Positions 1 to 8,854 of a stretch of DNA of 64,000 bases are shown piece by piece; position 1 is the stretch's first letter; each line of letters begins with the position of its first letter. The notes under the pieces are model-generated. The model ran no database searches and was not told the DNA's origin. It saw only the letters and a list, made by a program, of their open reading frames with translations. Position numbers and translations under genes: made by a program. This stretch comes from Massilia rubra (GTDB lineage Bacteria > Pseudomonadota > Gammaproteobacteria > Burkholderiales > Burkholderiaceae_D), in assembly GCF_011682065.1 (NCBI RefSeq), contig NZ_VUYU01000036.1, positions 1 through 64,000 on the forward strand, written 5' to 3'.

Positions 1-124
1 CTTTGACAGCCTCGGCATGCCTCGGCTCACGTAACCTCAACTTCTTGAACCGCCCGGTGCGGACCCGCATGCCGGGTGGTGTGGGAGGGGACCGGTCAGG
101 TACACTGGTCGCCCCTATCCCGAT
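1..124 (+). mobile_element. 3' end of a group II intron (domains V and VI), truncated by the window edge
   Basis: Positions 47-80 form a 34-nt hairpin starting GAACCGCCCGG and closing with CCGGGTGGT, the size and shape of group II intron domain V. Its catalytic triad looks like CGC, which is typical of class C introns. Positions 81-124 form a second hairpin and end CCCTATCCCGAT, the usual 3' end of bacterial class C introns, so the 3' splice junction is probably just after 124. The reverse-transcriptase ORF and the rest of the intron would lie upstream, outside the window. The intron lies antisense to, and just beyond the stop codon of, the DUF58 gene. The call rests on recalled consensus, not a covariance search. 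Confidence 0.7.
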
Positions 125-129
125 TGTCT

Positions 130-1449
130 TTACAACTGCCCGCTTTCCTTGATGTCCAGGTAGCGGTTCACCAGCGCGGTGCTGAGCTGGTCGGGGGTGA
201 TGTCGATCAGGCGTTCGGCGCGGATGCCGAGACGGCGGATGGCGTCGCGCCGCTGCTGCAGGTAGTGCACCGTGGCGCTGTAGCGCAGGGCGCTGGCGAA
301 GGTGTCGACCTGTTTCGCGCGGGTGCCGTCCATGACCTTTTCGCGCAGGCTGGCGCAGATCACCAGGTGCTTGCTCGACATCAGCTCGCAGGCCGAGCGC
401 AGCGCCGTGTCGTCTTCGTCGCGCAGGTTGGTGATGATGACGACAAAGGCGCGCTTGCTCAGGCGGTTGAGTAAATTGCTGGCCGCTTGCAGGTAGTCCG
501 GCGCCATTTCGGCCGGCTGCACGTCGTACACCCCGGCCAGCAGGCGATCGAGCCCGTTGCGGCCCTTGCTTGGCGCCAGCCAGCGCGTCTCTTCGCCGCC
601 GAAGGTCATCAGGCCGACCGCGTCGCCCTGTTTCTGGGCCAGGAAGCCGAGCGTGAGCACGGCGTTGAGCGCGTGGTCGAAGTGGGTGGTGACGTCGTCG
701 CGCGCCAGCATGCGGCGCCCGGTGTCGAGCAAGAACACAACTTGCTGGTCGCGCTCTTCCTGGTATTCGCGGGTGATCGGTTTCTGGCGCCGCGCGGTCG
801 CTTTCCAGTCGATCGAGCGCATGCTGTCGCCGTCGCGGTATTCGCGCAGCTGGCGGAAATCCGTGCCTTCGCCGCGCCGGCGCTTGCGGATCGCGCCGGC
901 CGCCGGGGCGCGCCGGTCGGTCGCCGACAGGGTGTGGCCGAGCAGCTTGGAAAAATCCGGGAATACCTTGATGCTGCTCGACTCGCCGAGGCGGTGCATG
1001 CGCTGCCACAGGCGCAGCGGCGAGCGCACGCGCAGGTGGGCCGCCCCGAAACTGGCCGGGCCGCGCTGGTCGGCGCACAAGGTATAGGTGACGGCGGCGT
1101 ATGCGCCGGGCGCGATCGCGCTGGCGTGGGGCAGGCCCTGCATGCCCCAGCTGGTGGGATAGTCGTCGTACAGGTCGAGCGCGAGCGCGCGCCCGCCGTC
1201 GTTATGCAGTTTGAGCGTGACCTTGTTCCAGGTCCCGACCGGCCACACGCCGGCCAGCTCGCGTTCGACCCGCAGCTGCGGCGTGCTGCGCGAGAGCCAG
1301 GCGTCGGCGCAGGCGGCCACCAGCGCGGCCAGCCCGGCGCCTTGCCACAGCGGCAGCAGCGCCGGCACGTGGCTGGCGGCCGCGCCCAGCAGCGCCCAGC
1401 CGCCGGCGACTAGCAGCAGGGTGCGCGACGGCGTCAGTGCGTCAGCCAC
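130..1449 (-). CDS. DUF58 domain-containing protein
   Basis: This 439-residue protein has a hydrophobic N-terminal hairpin (about residues 10-52). A DUF58 core follows, with the family signature around residues 195-220 (GTDFRQLREYRDGD followed by IDWKATAR). A von Willebrand A-like strand with a degenerate metal site (VVFLLDTGRRM) comes next. DUF58 proteins are typically encoded beside MoxR ATPases and are thought to be their membrane-attached partners; the biochemical role is unknown. It starts at a GTG that overlaps the MoxR stop by 8 bases, so the two are translationally coupled. It is the last gene of the six-gene operon running down from 7065. Confidence 0.88.
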   Translation of the reverse strand: MADALTPSRTLLLVAGGWALLGAAASHVPALLPLWQGAGLAALVAACADAWLSRSTPQLRVERELAGVWPVGTWNKVTLKLHNDGGRALALDLYDDYPTSWGMQGLPHASAIAPGAYAAVTYTLCADQRGPASFGAAHLRVRSPLRLWQRMHRLGESSSIKVFPDFSKLLGHTLSATDRRAPAAGAIRKRRRGEGTDFRQLREYRDGDSMRSIDWKATARRQKPITREYQEERDQQVVFLLDTGRRMLARDDVTTHFDHALNAVLTLGFLAQKQGDAVGLMTFGGEETRWLAPSKGRNGLDRLLAGVYDVQPAEMAPDYLQAASNLLNRLSKRAFVVIITNLRDEDDTALRSACELMSSKHLVICASLREKVMDGTRAKQVDTFASALRYSATVHYLQQRRDAIRRLGIRAERLIDITPDQLSTALVNRYLDIKESGQL

Positions 1450-2434
1450 GCGGAGCGGCGATTTCTTCGATCAGGCCAAGCAGCAGGTCGTCGCTGGAGA
1501 GGCCATCGAGTTCGCTTTCCGGGGATACCGCGATGCGGTGGCGCAGCACCGGCAGGGCGGCCGACTTGATGTCGTCCGGGGTGACGTAGTCGCGCCCGGA
1601 GGTCAAGGCCATGGCGCGCGCCATGCGCACCAGCGCGATGCACCCGCGCGGGCCGGCGCCGATGGCGATGCCGGGCCAGTCGCGCGTGGCGCGCACCAGC
1701 CGCACGGCGTAGGCGGAGACGGCGTCGTCGACGCGGATCTTGGCCACCAGTTGCTGCAGCACGACGATGGTTTCGGGCTTGACCAGGGTGGCCACCTGGT
1801 TTACATCGAGGCCGTCGCCGACGCGGTCGCGCGTGACCATGCGCAGCATCTGTTCTTCTTCCTCGACGCTCGGATAGTCGATCCGCACCTTGATCAGAAA
1901 GCGGTCCAGCTGCGCTTCCGGGAGCGGGTAGGTGCCTTCGTTTTCCAAGGGATTTTGCGTCGCCAGCACCATGAACGGCGGCGGCAGCTGGTGCGATTCG
2001 CCTTCGATCGTCACCTGGCGCTCCTGCATCACTTCGAGCAGCGAGGACTGGGTCTTGGCCGGGGCGCGGTTGATTTCATCGGCCAGCAGCAGGTGCGAGA
2101 ACACGGGCCCCTTGCGCACGCTGAAGGACTGGCTCTTCATGTCGTAGACGGCATGGCCCATGACGTCGGCCGGCATCAGGTCGGGCGTGAACTGGATGCG
2201 CGAAAAGTCGCCCGAGAAGGTCTTGGCCAGCGCCTTGACCAGCAAGGTCTTGCCCAAACCCGGCACCCCTTCGATCAGCACGTGGCCGCCGGCCAGGCAG
2301 CAGGCCAGCACCTGGTCGACGACGGCCTGCTGGCCGATCACGGCGCTGCGGATTTCTTCGCGCATGCGCTGGACGATGCCGATCGCCTGGGCGAGGCGGT
2401 CGGCCGGAATGGCGGTGGCGGTGCTATCGTTCAT
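1442..2434 (-). CDS. MoxR family AAA+ ATPase
   Basis: This 330-residue AAA+ ATPase of the MoxR family is presumed to act as a chaperone that matures or inserts envelope proteins with its DUF58/vWA partner. The Walker A motif GVPGLGKT is at residues 56-63. Walker B (LLLADE) is at 115-120 and is followed by INRAPAKTQSSLLEVMQE. The sensor region ATQNP is near residue 148, followed by the EAQLDRF box. Length and motif order match the family. It overlaps the upstream DUF4350 gene by 11 bases and the downstream DUF58 gene by 8, as expected for a tightly coupled operon. Confidence 0.95.
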   Translation of the reverse strand: MNDSTATAIPADRLAQAIGIVQRMREEIRSAVIGQQAVVDQVLACCLAGGHVLIEGVPGLGKTLLVKALAKTFSGDFSRIQFTPDLMPADVMGHAVYDMKSQSFSVRKGPVFSHLLLADEINRAPAKTQSSLLEVMQERQVTIEGESHQLPPPFMVLATQNPLENEGTYPLPEAQLDRFLIKVRIDYPSVEEEEQMLRMVTRDRVGDGLDVNQVATLVKPETIVVLQQLVAKIRVDDAVSAYAVRLVRATRDWPGIAIGAGPRGCIALVRMARAMALTSGRDYVTPDDIKSAALPVLRHRIAVSPESELDGLSSDDLLLGLIEEIAAPRG

Positions 2435-3821
2435 AGTGATTTCTCAGTGTTTGTAGGGTGCGGATCTGGCGTGTGAATCGGGTGACGTGGCTGGCCGCAT
2501 CCTGCTGCAGGGCCTCGCTGACGTCGGCTTCGGGAAGGGCGCAGGTGCGCGCCAGGGTGGCCCACAGTTCGCCCTCGGGCATGCGGAACAGGGCCGGGAC
2601 GCGGCGCCGGATCAGCGCCAGCGTGTCGTCGCGCGCCGCGTCGAGCAGCACCTGGCGCCCGCCGTCGGCTTTCCACAGCCAGGCGCCGGAAGCGTCGATA
2701 TGTTCGAGCAGCGAGCGGCGCTCGGCCTTGGGCGCCGGCAGGAGCGGGCCGAAACGGCGCAGCGCGCTCCACAGCAGCAAGGCCAGGCAGACCGCCAGGC
2801 TGATCAAGACCAGCTTGTAGTGGCGCCACAGCGCCTTGTACCACGGCAGCACGTTGAGGCGCTTGACGATGGTGACGTGCTTGCCCGGCGTGAGTTCGGT
2901 CAGCGCCAGCAGCAGCTGGGCGTGGTCGCGCTGCGGCAGGTTGCGGTTGGTGAAGTAGCCGTCCGCGACCAGTACGATGCGGCCTTTGCCTTCGGCGTAC
3001 ACGCGCACCGCGCCGCCATCGTCGTCGCTCCACAGCGGGGCGACGGCGCCTTGCAGGCTGACCATTTCGGTGGTGCCGGCGTCGAGTTCGAGCGCGTAGC
3101 TCCTGCCGGGCAGGGTCAGGTGGCTCAGCGCCTGTTCGCGCGCCCGCCTGGCGGCGGCGATCGCTTCCGGCTTTTTCTTGTCCTTCTCGTCCGGTTCGGT
3201 GCGGCACTTGCAGGCCAGCGCATCGGGGCGCGCGCGCACCCCGAGGTGGTCGGTGAGCGGGTCCTTCTCGTCGTCGTCCTGGTCGATGGGGCTTTTTTCT
3301 TCGGCGGTGTCGTCCGCCGTCGCCGGCGCTTCGTCGGTGGTGCTGGCGTCTTCGCCGGCGGCCGCTGGCGACGCCTCTTCCTCCGGCGCTTCTTCCGCTT
3401 CTTCTTCCGGCTCTTCTTCCACTTCCTCGTCGTCGCTGGCGCCCGTCTCGACGACCTGCGCTTTTTCGGCGGGCGAGATCCAGCGCGGTTCGGCGATCAG
3501 CGTATTGCCGCGCCTTACCCACTCGAGCAATTCGCGCGCCTGGTCGGGCGTGGCGGTGCCGGAAGCGCCGCTGACGATCATGGTGCCGGCCCCGGTCTGG
3601 GGCACCACCAGTTCGCCCAGCGAGCCGGCGCCATCGACGCTGCGGCCGTTCTGGCGCAACAGGCGGGTGGCGGCCAGCATCGGATCGGCCGAGGCCAGGC
3701 TCGACTCGCGCTGCACCGAGGTCCAGCGCAGTTCCATCTGGTTGTGCCACCACCAATAGCCGAGGGCGCCGAGGATCAGCAGGGCGAACGCGATCAGGAT
3801 ACCTTTTGTGCTGTCGTTCAT
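2424..3821 (-). CDS. DUF4350 domain-containing membrane protein
   Basis: The protein has 465 residues. A transmembrane segment lies at residues 8-24. A DUF4350-type extracytoplasmic domain follows, including a GNTLIAEP strand typical of these GATase-like folds. It is interrupted by a long acidic Glu/Asp/Ala-rich stretch at about 128-195. A second membrane span near residues 335-355 (KLVLISLAVCLALLLW) leads to a cytoplasmic C-terminal region. It lies between MoxR and DUF4129 with overlaps on both sides, the standard place for DUF4350 proteins in MoxR operons. The acidic insert is low-complexity and produces strong shadow ORFs on the opposite strand. Function is unknown beyond the operon association. 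Confidence 0.85.
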   Translation of the reverse strand: MNDSTKGILIAFALLILGALGYWWWHNQMELRWTSVQRESSLASADPMLAATRLLRQNGRSVDGAGSLGELVVPQTGAGTMIVSGASGTATPDQARELLEWVRRGNTLIAEPRWISPAEKAQVVETGASDDEEVEEEPEEEAEEAPEEEASPAAAGEDASTTDEAPATADDTAEEKSPIDQDDDEKDPLTDHLGVRARPDALACKCRTEPDEKDKKKPEAIAAARRAREQALSHLTLPGRSYALELDAGTTEMVSLQGAVAPLWSDDDGGAVRVYAEGKGRIVLVADGYFTNRNLPQRDHAQLLLALTELTPGKHVTIVKRLNVLPWYKALWRHYKLVLISLAVCLALLLWSALRRFGPLLPAPKAERRSLLEHIDASGAWLWKADGGRQVLLDAARDDTLALIRRRVPALFRMPEGELWATLARTCALPEADVSEALQQDAASHVTRFTRQIRTLQTLRNHYER

Positions 3822-5440
3822 GGCGTTACCTCGCGCCTTGCGCCGAATTGGGTGTCCCAGGCGGCGCAGCAGGCCAGCAGGGCGTCGTCGTTCGGCCAGC
3901 GGGCGGCGTAGGCGCCGTTAAGCCAGAGCGTGGTGGCGCTGTCGGCCACGTCGAGCCGGCCGCGCGTCAGTTGACCGCGCTCCCCGGCCTGGCGCGCCAG
4001 GCGCAGGCAGTCGCCTTCGGTATTGCCCTGGCGCAGGGCCAGCGCATCTTCCGTCACCAGGCGCGACAGGGTGGCGCGGTACAGCAAGGCCAGCGCGGCG
4101 CGCTGTTCGCCCCTGGCCCAGAAGGCGCGCACCTCGGTCGTCACGTCCGGCGGCAGCGATTCGGCGCGGATATTCAGGCCGCCGATTTCGGTTGCCACGC
4201 GCACCTTGGCGCCACGCTCGAAGGCGGGCAGGTGGTGACGGTAGCGGTACAGCAGCCAGCCCACCAGGCCGATGGCGAACGCGATGACGAGCACCTTGAA
4301 GATGTCGGCGGCGAAGTTCATATTGGTCGAAGGAAAATCGAAGTCGCGCTCCTTGTCCTTCTTCTTTTCCTCGTCCGGCTTGCTCTTTTCCTTCAGGTGC
4401 CAGGTTTCGATGCAATCATAGCCGCGCAGCTCGTCGGTGCCGTACAACTGGTCGATCTGCTTGCGCACGCCGGCTTGTTCGGGCGCGAGCAGCGGGCCGC
4501 GTTCGGGCTGGCGCGGGCCGTCCTCGGGCGGTTTGCACTTGGCCGGGGCGGCCGGCGCGCTGACAGCGGCCGGGGCGGCGAGGGCCGGCAGCGGCAGGCT
4601 GGCGCCCGACAGCAGCACGCCAGCGCCGGCCAAGGCCAGCAGCGCCGACAGCAGCGGTGCGGCGCGGGTGCGCGCGGCCGGCGGCTTCATCTGGCGCAGC
4701 TTGATTTCGATATCCCACGCTTCCATGCTGGCGCGCCGGTTCAGGTAAAGGGTGAAGCAGCACGCGGTATAGACCGGCGCCATGATGGCGGTGGCCACGC
4801 CGAAGGCGCCCAGGGTCATCAACGCCACCTCCAGGGTTTGCGGGACGGCGCCGCCGGCGTTGACGTACATGACGAAGGGATTGGTGGTTTTGCCGTCGCT
4901 GATAAAAATGCCGATGAAGCCGAGCACGCCGAGTTGCAGCACCACTTCGAGGTGGGAGCAGACGATGCCGAACCAGGCGGCGGCGGAGGCGGTGCCGTTG
5001 TTGCCGAGCGTGCTGCGGCGCAGGTTGGCGACGCGCCCGCGCGCGCCTTCGAGCATCCAGACCGGATGCGACAGGCCGCGCCCGGCGCTGAACGGACGGC
5101 CCCAGGTCAGCAGGCGCAAGGCGCCGCCGCCGATCTGGCGCGGCCAGGCGCGCACCGCTTCCTGCCAGGTGACGGTGGTGCCGAACACCTGGCGCGAGAG
5201 CACGTACAGGGGCGCGCGTTCGAGCAGCGGCTTGAACCACCACGCCAGCAAGACCCAGGCCCAGCCCAGATCGGGCATCCAGACGGTGAGCGCGGCGCAC
5301 AGCGCCAGCAGCGGCAGCCACAGGGCGAGGAAGGCCATGTAGGCGGCGCTGGCGTGCGAATGCAGCAGGGAAAAGCCCAGGTCGAGCGCCTGGGCATTGG
5401 TGCGCGGGCGCAGTTCGATCTGCAGTTTATCGATTTGCAT
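3818..5440 (-). CDS. DUF4129 domain-containing multi-pass membrane protein
   Basis: The protein has 540 residues with several N-terminal membrane spans (for example around 33-62 and near 165-235). A transmembrane helix near 355-375 leads to the C-terminal DUF4129 domain, which ends with the RATLSRLVTEDALALRQG block. DUF4129 proteins are recurrent companions of MoxR/DUF58/DUF4350, and some are fused to transglutaminase-like domains. No transglutaminase triad is visible here. The start overlaps the next gene's boundary by only 4 bases (ATGA), indicating coupling with DUF4350. It is predicted to sit in the inner membrane; the function is not known. Confidence 0.85.
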   Translation of the reverse strand: MQIDKLQIELRPRTNAQALDLGFSLLHSHASAAYMAFLALWLPLLALCAALTVWMPDLGWAWVLLAWWFKPLLERAPLYVLSRQVFGTTVTWQEAVRAWPRQIGGGALRLLTWGRPFSAGRGLSHPVWMLEGARGRVANLRRSTLGNNGTASAAAWFGIVCSHLEVVLQLGVLGFIGIFISDGKTTNPFVMYVNAGGAVPQTLEVALMTLGAFGVATAIMAPVYTACCFTLYLNRRASMEAWDIEIKLRQMKPPAARTRAAPLLSALLALAGAGVLLSGASLPLPALAAPAAVSAPAAPAKCKPPEDGPRQPERGPLLAPEQAGVRKQIDQLYGTDELRGYDCIETWHLKEKSKPDEEKKKDKERDFDFPSTNMNFAADIFKVLVIAFAIGLVGWLLYRYRHHLPAFERGAKVRVATEIGGLNIRAESLPPDVTTEVRAFWARGEQRAALALLYRATLSRLVTEDALALRQGNTEGDCLRLARQAGERGQLTRGRLDVADSATTLWLNGAYAARWPNDDALLACCAAWDTQFGARREVTP

Positions 5441-5449
5441 GGCGGCCTC

Positions 5450-6397
5450 TTATTGCTTGCCGCGGCCGGCGAACAGGAAAAATCCGATCACCAGCACCCA
5501 GCAGGTGCCGCCGACGGCGTATTTGACATTGATCGGTATCACAGCCGAGGCGGACCAGAAGGCTTCGATGAAGGCGGCCAGGAAGGTCATCAGGCTACCG
5601 CCGACGATGACCGGGAACATGTACTGGCTGGTCTCGTGCAGGGCGTGGGCGCGCGTGCGCCGGCCCGGATGGATCAGCGCCAGCCCGAGGCGGATGCCGG
5701 ACATGCCGCACAACAGCAGCCCGGTGACTTCGACACTGGCGTGGGTGATCACGAACGACCAGAACTGGTGCGCGGTGGCCGGGTCGCGGCTCAGCCAGGC
5801 GGCGATCACGCCCAGGTGCATGCCGTTGAAAGCGACGCTGACGAGGGCCGGAATGCCACCGAAGATGCCGCCGGCGAAGGTGCGAAAGCCGATCGAGACG
5901 TTGTTCCAGATGTAGTGGCCGAACATCATCACGTCGCCTTCGCTGCCGCCGCGCCCGACGCTGGCCTTGCCCGGCTGGTACATGTCGCGATATCCGTTGA
6001 GCTCGCTGGCGGAGGCGAAGCTGTAGGCCCACTGCGGCTTGAACCAGATCAGCAGGCCGACCCCGAGCGCGACCCCGAAAAACGCCACGCAGGTCAGCAG
6101 CAGCAAGCGCCATTCGGCGCGCACGCGGCAGGGAAAATCGACCAGCATCCAGCGCACCAGCGTATTCGGGCGCTCGATCGCGGTGCCGTACAGGCGCCGG
6201 TGGCAGGCGCCGACCAGTTTTTGCAGATAATCGGTGAGGGCCGGCGAATAGCCGCGCTGGCTCGACAGCGCCAGGCACTGGCACAGGCGGCGATACAGGG
6301 CCGGCAGGGCGCGCTGGTCGGTGCCGGCGCCCTCGAGCAGGGCGCTGATCTCGGTCCAGAGGGCGGCGTTGTCGGCTTCGAACTGTTGCTGTTTCAT
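5450..6397 (-). CDS. SpoIIM (stage II sporulation protein M) family membrane protein
   Basis: This 315-residue protein has a soluble N-terminal third and then five or so hydrophobic segments. These include the family-typical stretches FGHYIWNNVSIGFRTFAGG and FVITHASVEVTGLLLCG. The SpoIIM superfamily is widespread in non-sporulating bacteria, where it sits in MoxR/DUF58/RDD clusters and is presumed to be an integral membrane scaffold. Sporulation is not implied. It overlaps the RDD gene by 4 bases on its upstream side and is separated from DUF4129 by 9 bases. Confidence 0.88.
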   Translation of the reverse strand: MKQQQFEADNAALWTEISALLEGAGTDQRALPALYRRLCQCLALSSQRGYSPALTDYLQKLVGACHRRLYGTAIERPNTLVRWMLVDFPCRVRAEWRLLLLTCVAFFGVALGVGLLIWFKPQWAYSFASASELNGYRDMYQPGKASVGRGGSEGDVMMFGHYIWNNVSIGFRTFAGGIFGGIPALVSVAFNGMHLGVIAAWLSRDPATAHQFWSFVITHASVEVTGLLLCGMSGIRLGLALIHPGRRTRAHALHETSQYMFPVIVGGSLMTFLAAFIEAFWSASAVIPINVKYAVGGTCWVLVIGFFLFAGRGKQ

Positions 6398-7065
6398 TTG
6401 TTAAAGCCTGCCACGTAGCCGCGCATGCGTTCGACGGAATCGGCGCCCTGGGCGCCGGTCAGCGGTTCGGCGATGGTGCCCAGCTCGGCCATGCGGTCGA
6501 GCGGCAGCCGGTTTTCGCGTTCGAACAGGTCGATCAGGGTGCGCTGCTGGTCCGGGCTGAGCGGGAAAGGCAGCGGCAGCGGGTCGGTCGAGGGCGGGGT
6601 CGGGCGCGGCATGGGTTTTTCGAAATAGATGACCTGGGTGCCGGCCACGATGTCGCCCAGGCGGCGAAAACGCACATCGAACAGCATGCACACCAGGCCG
6701 CTGGCGTACAGGAACGGCAGGAAGTCGGCCACCAGCAGCAGGTTGCGCAGGGTCGATTCGCGCCAGCCGACCGGCAAGCCGTCGCTGCGCACCACTTCCA
6801 GGCCGAGCGCGCGCTTGCCCAGCGTGCGGCCATTGAAATACACTTCGCTGATGATCGGGTAACCCCAGTAGGAAACGAACAGGATGACCAGGAACAGGCC
6901 GCTGCCGAGTTTGCCGCTGGGCATGATCAGCTGGGCCAGTCCGCAGAACAGCAGCCAGACCAGCACATCGATCAGCCAGGCGGCCGAACGCAGGAACGGG
7001 CCGGCGGGCGTCAGTTGCAGGCTCACGCCTTCGGGCGTGGTCAGGGACAGGCGGCCGTCTAGCAA
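6394..7065 (-). CDS. RDD family membrane protein
   Basis: This 223-residue protein is the first gene of the envelope operon. The N-terminal half carries the RDD domain: R-S-A-A-W-L-I-D near residues 26-34 (the Arg-Asp signature), a second helix around 55-75, then the GRTLGKRALGLEVV motif. The C-terminal 60 residues are soluble and proline-rich. The start is a TTG preceded by AAGAGG at suitable spacing; no in-frame ATG lies upstream. RDD proteins are small integral membrane proteins, some implicated in transport. Here the context ties it to the MoxR cluster. Its promoter should lie in 7066-7225. Confidence 0.87.
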   Translation of the reverse strand: MLDGRLSLTTPEGVSLQLTPAGPFLRSAAWLIDVLVWLLFCGLAQLIMPSGKLGSGLFLVILFVSYWGYPIISEVYFNGRTLGKRALGLEVVRSDGLPVGWRESTLRNLLLVADFLPFLYASGLVCMLFDVRFRRLGDIVAGTQVIYFEKPMPRPTPPSTDPLPLPFPLSPDQQRTLIDLFERENRLPLDRMAELGTIAEPLTGAQGADSVERMRGYVAGFNK

Positions 7066-7330
7066 GCGGGTGCCTCTTTGCGCTGCCTGGATGCGACTGG
7101 TGTGATGACCGCCATGCTTATACCGTGTTAAATTTACTGTAGGATGTATTTATTGTAACCAAGAAACGATGTAACGATGGCAAAAATGTGAGAATTACAG
7201 CGCATTTGTTGGGAATGGACCACTTTTGCGGCCATGTTGCCAGCTTGGGTGTTGCATCGATGCAAGGCATGCCGGGTGCGCGACGCTGCGAGTATACTGC
7301 GCCGGCGCGGGTCCCGTCACAGATTACCGG

Positions 7331-8017
7331 GTGGATTTTTTGAACAGAAAATTGATCATTGGCGTGTGCATCGCCGCCGCCGCCGCCTCGGTGGCGCAGG
7401 TGCCGGACAAGCATGCGGCGCCGGCGTCCGGTGCGCCGGCTTTTCCGCGTCACTTGCTGGCCGATGCGGGCAGTTGCCCGCTGCCGGCGTGGCCGCGCGA
7501 AGCGCTGCTGTACGACCTGCAGGGCAGCACCACGGTGTCGTTCGCGATCGGGCCCGACGGCGCGGTGGAGCAGGCGCGCCTGCTGCGCGGCAGCGGCTGG
7601 AGCATGCTCGACGAGGCGGCCCTGCGCGCCATCGCCGCCTGCCGTTTCAAGGCCGGGCTCGATGCGGCAGAGCGCGCCGGGCCGTATCCGATGCAGTTCG
7701 CCTGGAAGCTCGACGGCGAGGCCGGCGTGGCGCCGCTGCTGCGCGCCGGCAGTTGCCGGGAATCGGCGCGGTTTGCGCGCTTTGTCCCAGGGGCGACGGG
7801 GTCCGCTACGGCGCCGGGCGGCGCTGGCGGCGTGCTGGTGCGCTTCATGGTGGGCGAGGGCGGCGTGCCCACGCGCGTAGCCGCCGAAACGAACGGGCAG
7901 GCGCCGGCGCTGGTGGCCGAGGCGCTCGACTTCATCCGCTCATGCCGCTTCGATGACGACGCCGCCAGTCCGGGCGAGCGCAGCGCCAGCCTGAGCGGAC
8001 GCGTGCTGGGGCATTAG
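7331..8017 (+). CDS. Secreted protein with two TonB-C-like domains
   Basis: The reading frame opens with a hydrophobic leader (KLIIGVCIAAAAASVA), so the likely start is the GTG at 7331 or the TTG at 7340; a longer in-frame extension to 7226 lacks signal character. The first module (about residues 45-125) resembles a TonB C-terminal domain, with the pattern GSTTVSFAIGPDG then a CRF motif. A second, weaker copy follows (GGVLVRFMVGEGG then SCRF). There is no proline-rich linker or anchoring helix like that of a true TonB, so energy transduction is doubtful. It is probably a periplasmic protein of unknown role. Its stop codon directly abuts the next gene's TTG start. Confidence 0.7.
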   Translation: MDFLNRKLIIGVCIAAAAASVAQVPDKHAAPASGAPAFPRHLLADAGSCPLPAWPREALLYDLQGSTTVSFAIGPDGAVEQARLLRGSGWSMLDEAALRAIAACRFKAGLDAAERAGPYPMQFAWKLDGEAGVAPLLRAGSCRESARFARFVPGATGSATAPGGAGGVLVRFMVGEGGVPTRVAAETNGQAPALVAEALDFIRSCRFDDDAASPGERSASLSGRVLGH

Positions 8018-8833
8018 TTGGACATCGCGCGCCTTGAAAACAAACTGATTGTCGTCAGCGAGCCGGTCGGCGTGGCCGCCTACGACTTCGACCTTGGCCT
8101 GCATGTCGCCTGCACCCATCCGTACCGGATCGAGGGGGAAGAAACGTGCGTGCTGCGCATTGGCCCGATTGCCGATTACGCCGCCGAGTTCGAGGACAAG
8201 CTGGGCATGGGGCTAAGGCTGGTCAATTCCCCCCAGGAGCATGTGCGCGCGAGCGAGCTGGAAGCGTGGTACCCGCTGCTCGGCGCGCTCACGCCGCGCA
8301 CCGAGGTGTTCGACAGCCTGCCATCGGCCGACACGATCGAGGCCTCGTTCGCGTGGCCGGTGTTCATGAAAGGCTCGCGCCAGACCAGCAAGCATAACCC
8401 CGACCTGTCGGTGATCCGCAGCCGCGCGCATTACGAACTCGCCGCGCAGCTGTACCGGGACGATCCGATCCTGCACTGGCAAAAGCCGGTGATCCGCGAA
8501 TTCGTGGCGCTCGAACCGGTGCGCGGGCAGGTGGCCGGCAAGGTCCAGCCATCGGTCGAATACCGCTCGTTCTGGTGGCACGGGCACTGCGTGGGATGGG
8601 GGCGCTACTGGAACCAGGTGGCGCCGTACGCCTGCGCCGACGAGCATGCCGGACGGGCCCTGGCCGCGCAAGCCGCCGCGCTGATGGCGGTGCCGTTCCT
8701 GGTGGTCGATGTGGCCAAAACGGCCGACGGGCGCTGGATCGTCATCGAATGCAACGACGCCCAGGAGTCCGGCTACGCGGGGATCGCGCCCCAATTGCTG
8801 TGGCGCGAGCTGCTGGCGCGCATCGACGCTTGA
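8018..8833 (+). CDS. ATP-grasp domain-containing protein
   Basis: This 271-residue protein has an ATP-grasp C-terminal half. The pattern WPVFMKGSRQTSKHNPDLSV carries the nucleotide-binding lysine region, PVIREFVAL is the hinge strand, and WIVIECNDAQESGYAGI is the metal-binding Glu/Asn segment. This matches uncharacterised ATP-grasp proteins related to RimK/DUF4343, which ligate a carboxylate to an amine using ATP; the substrate is unknown. Translation appears to begin at a TTG immediately after the TAG of the previous gene, so expression probably depends on translational coupling. Confidence 0.8.
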   Translation: MDIARLENKLIVVSEPVGVAAYDFDLGLHVACTHPYRIEGEETCVLRIGPIADYAAEFEDKLGMGLRLVNSPQEHVRASELEAWYPLLGALTPRTEVFDSLPSADTIEASFAWPVFMKGSRQTSKHNPDLSVIRSRAHYELAAQLYRDDPILHWQKPVIREFVALEPVRGQVAGKVQPSVEYRSFWWHGHCVGWGRYWNQVAPYACADEHAGRALAAQAAALMAVPFLVVDVAKTADGRWIVIECNDAQESGYAGIAPQLLWRELLARIDA

Positions 8834-8854
8834 GCTCGCGCTTACCGCTCTCGC

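Noticed and set aside
3806-6418. An 870-residue ORF opposite DUF4129 and SpoIIM
   Set aside because: It is a complementary-frame shadow; the overlapping minus-strand genes have membrane spans and operon context.
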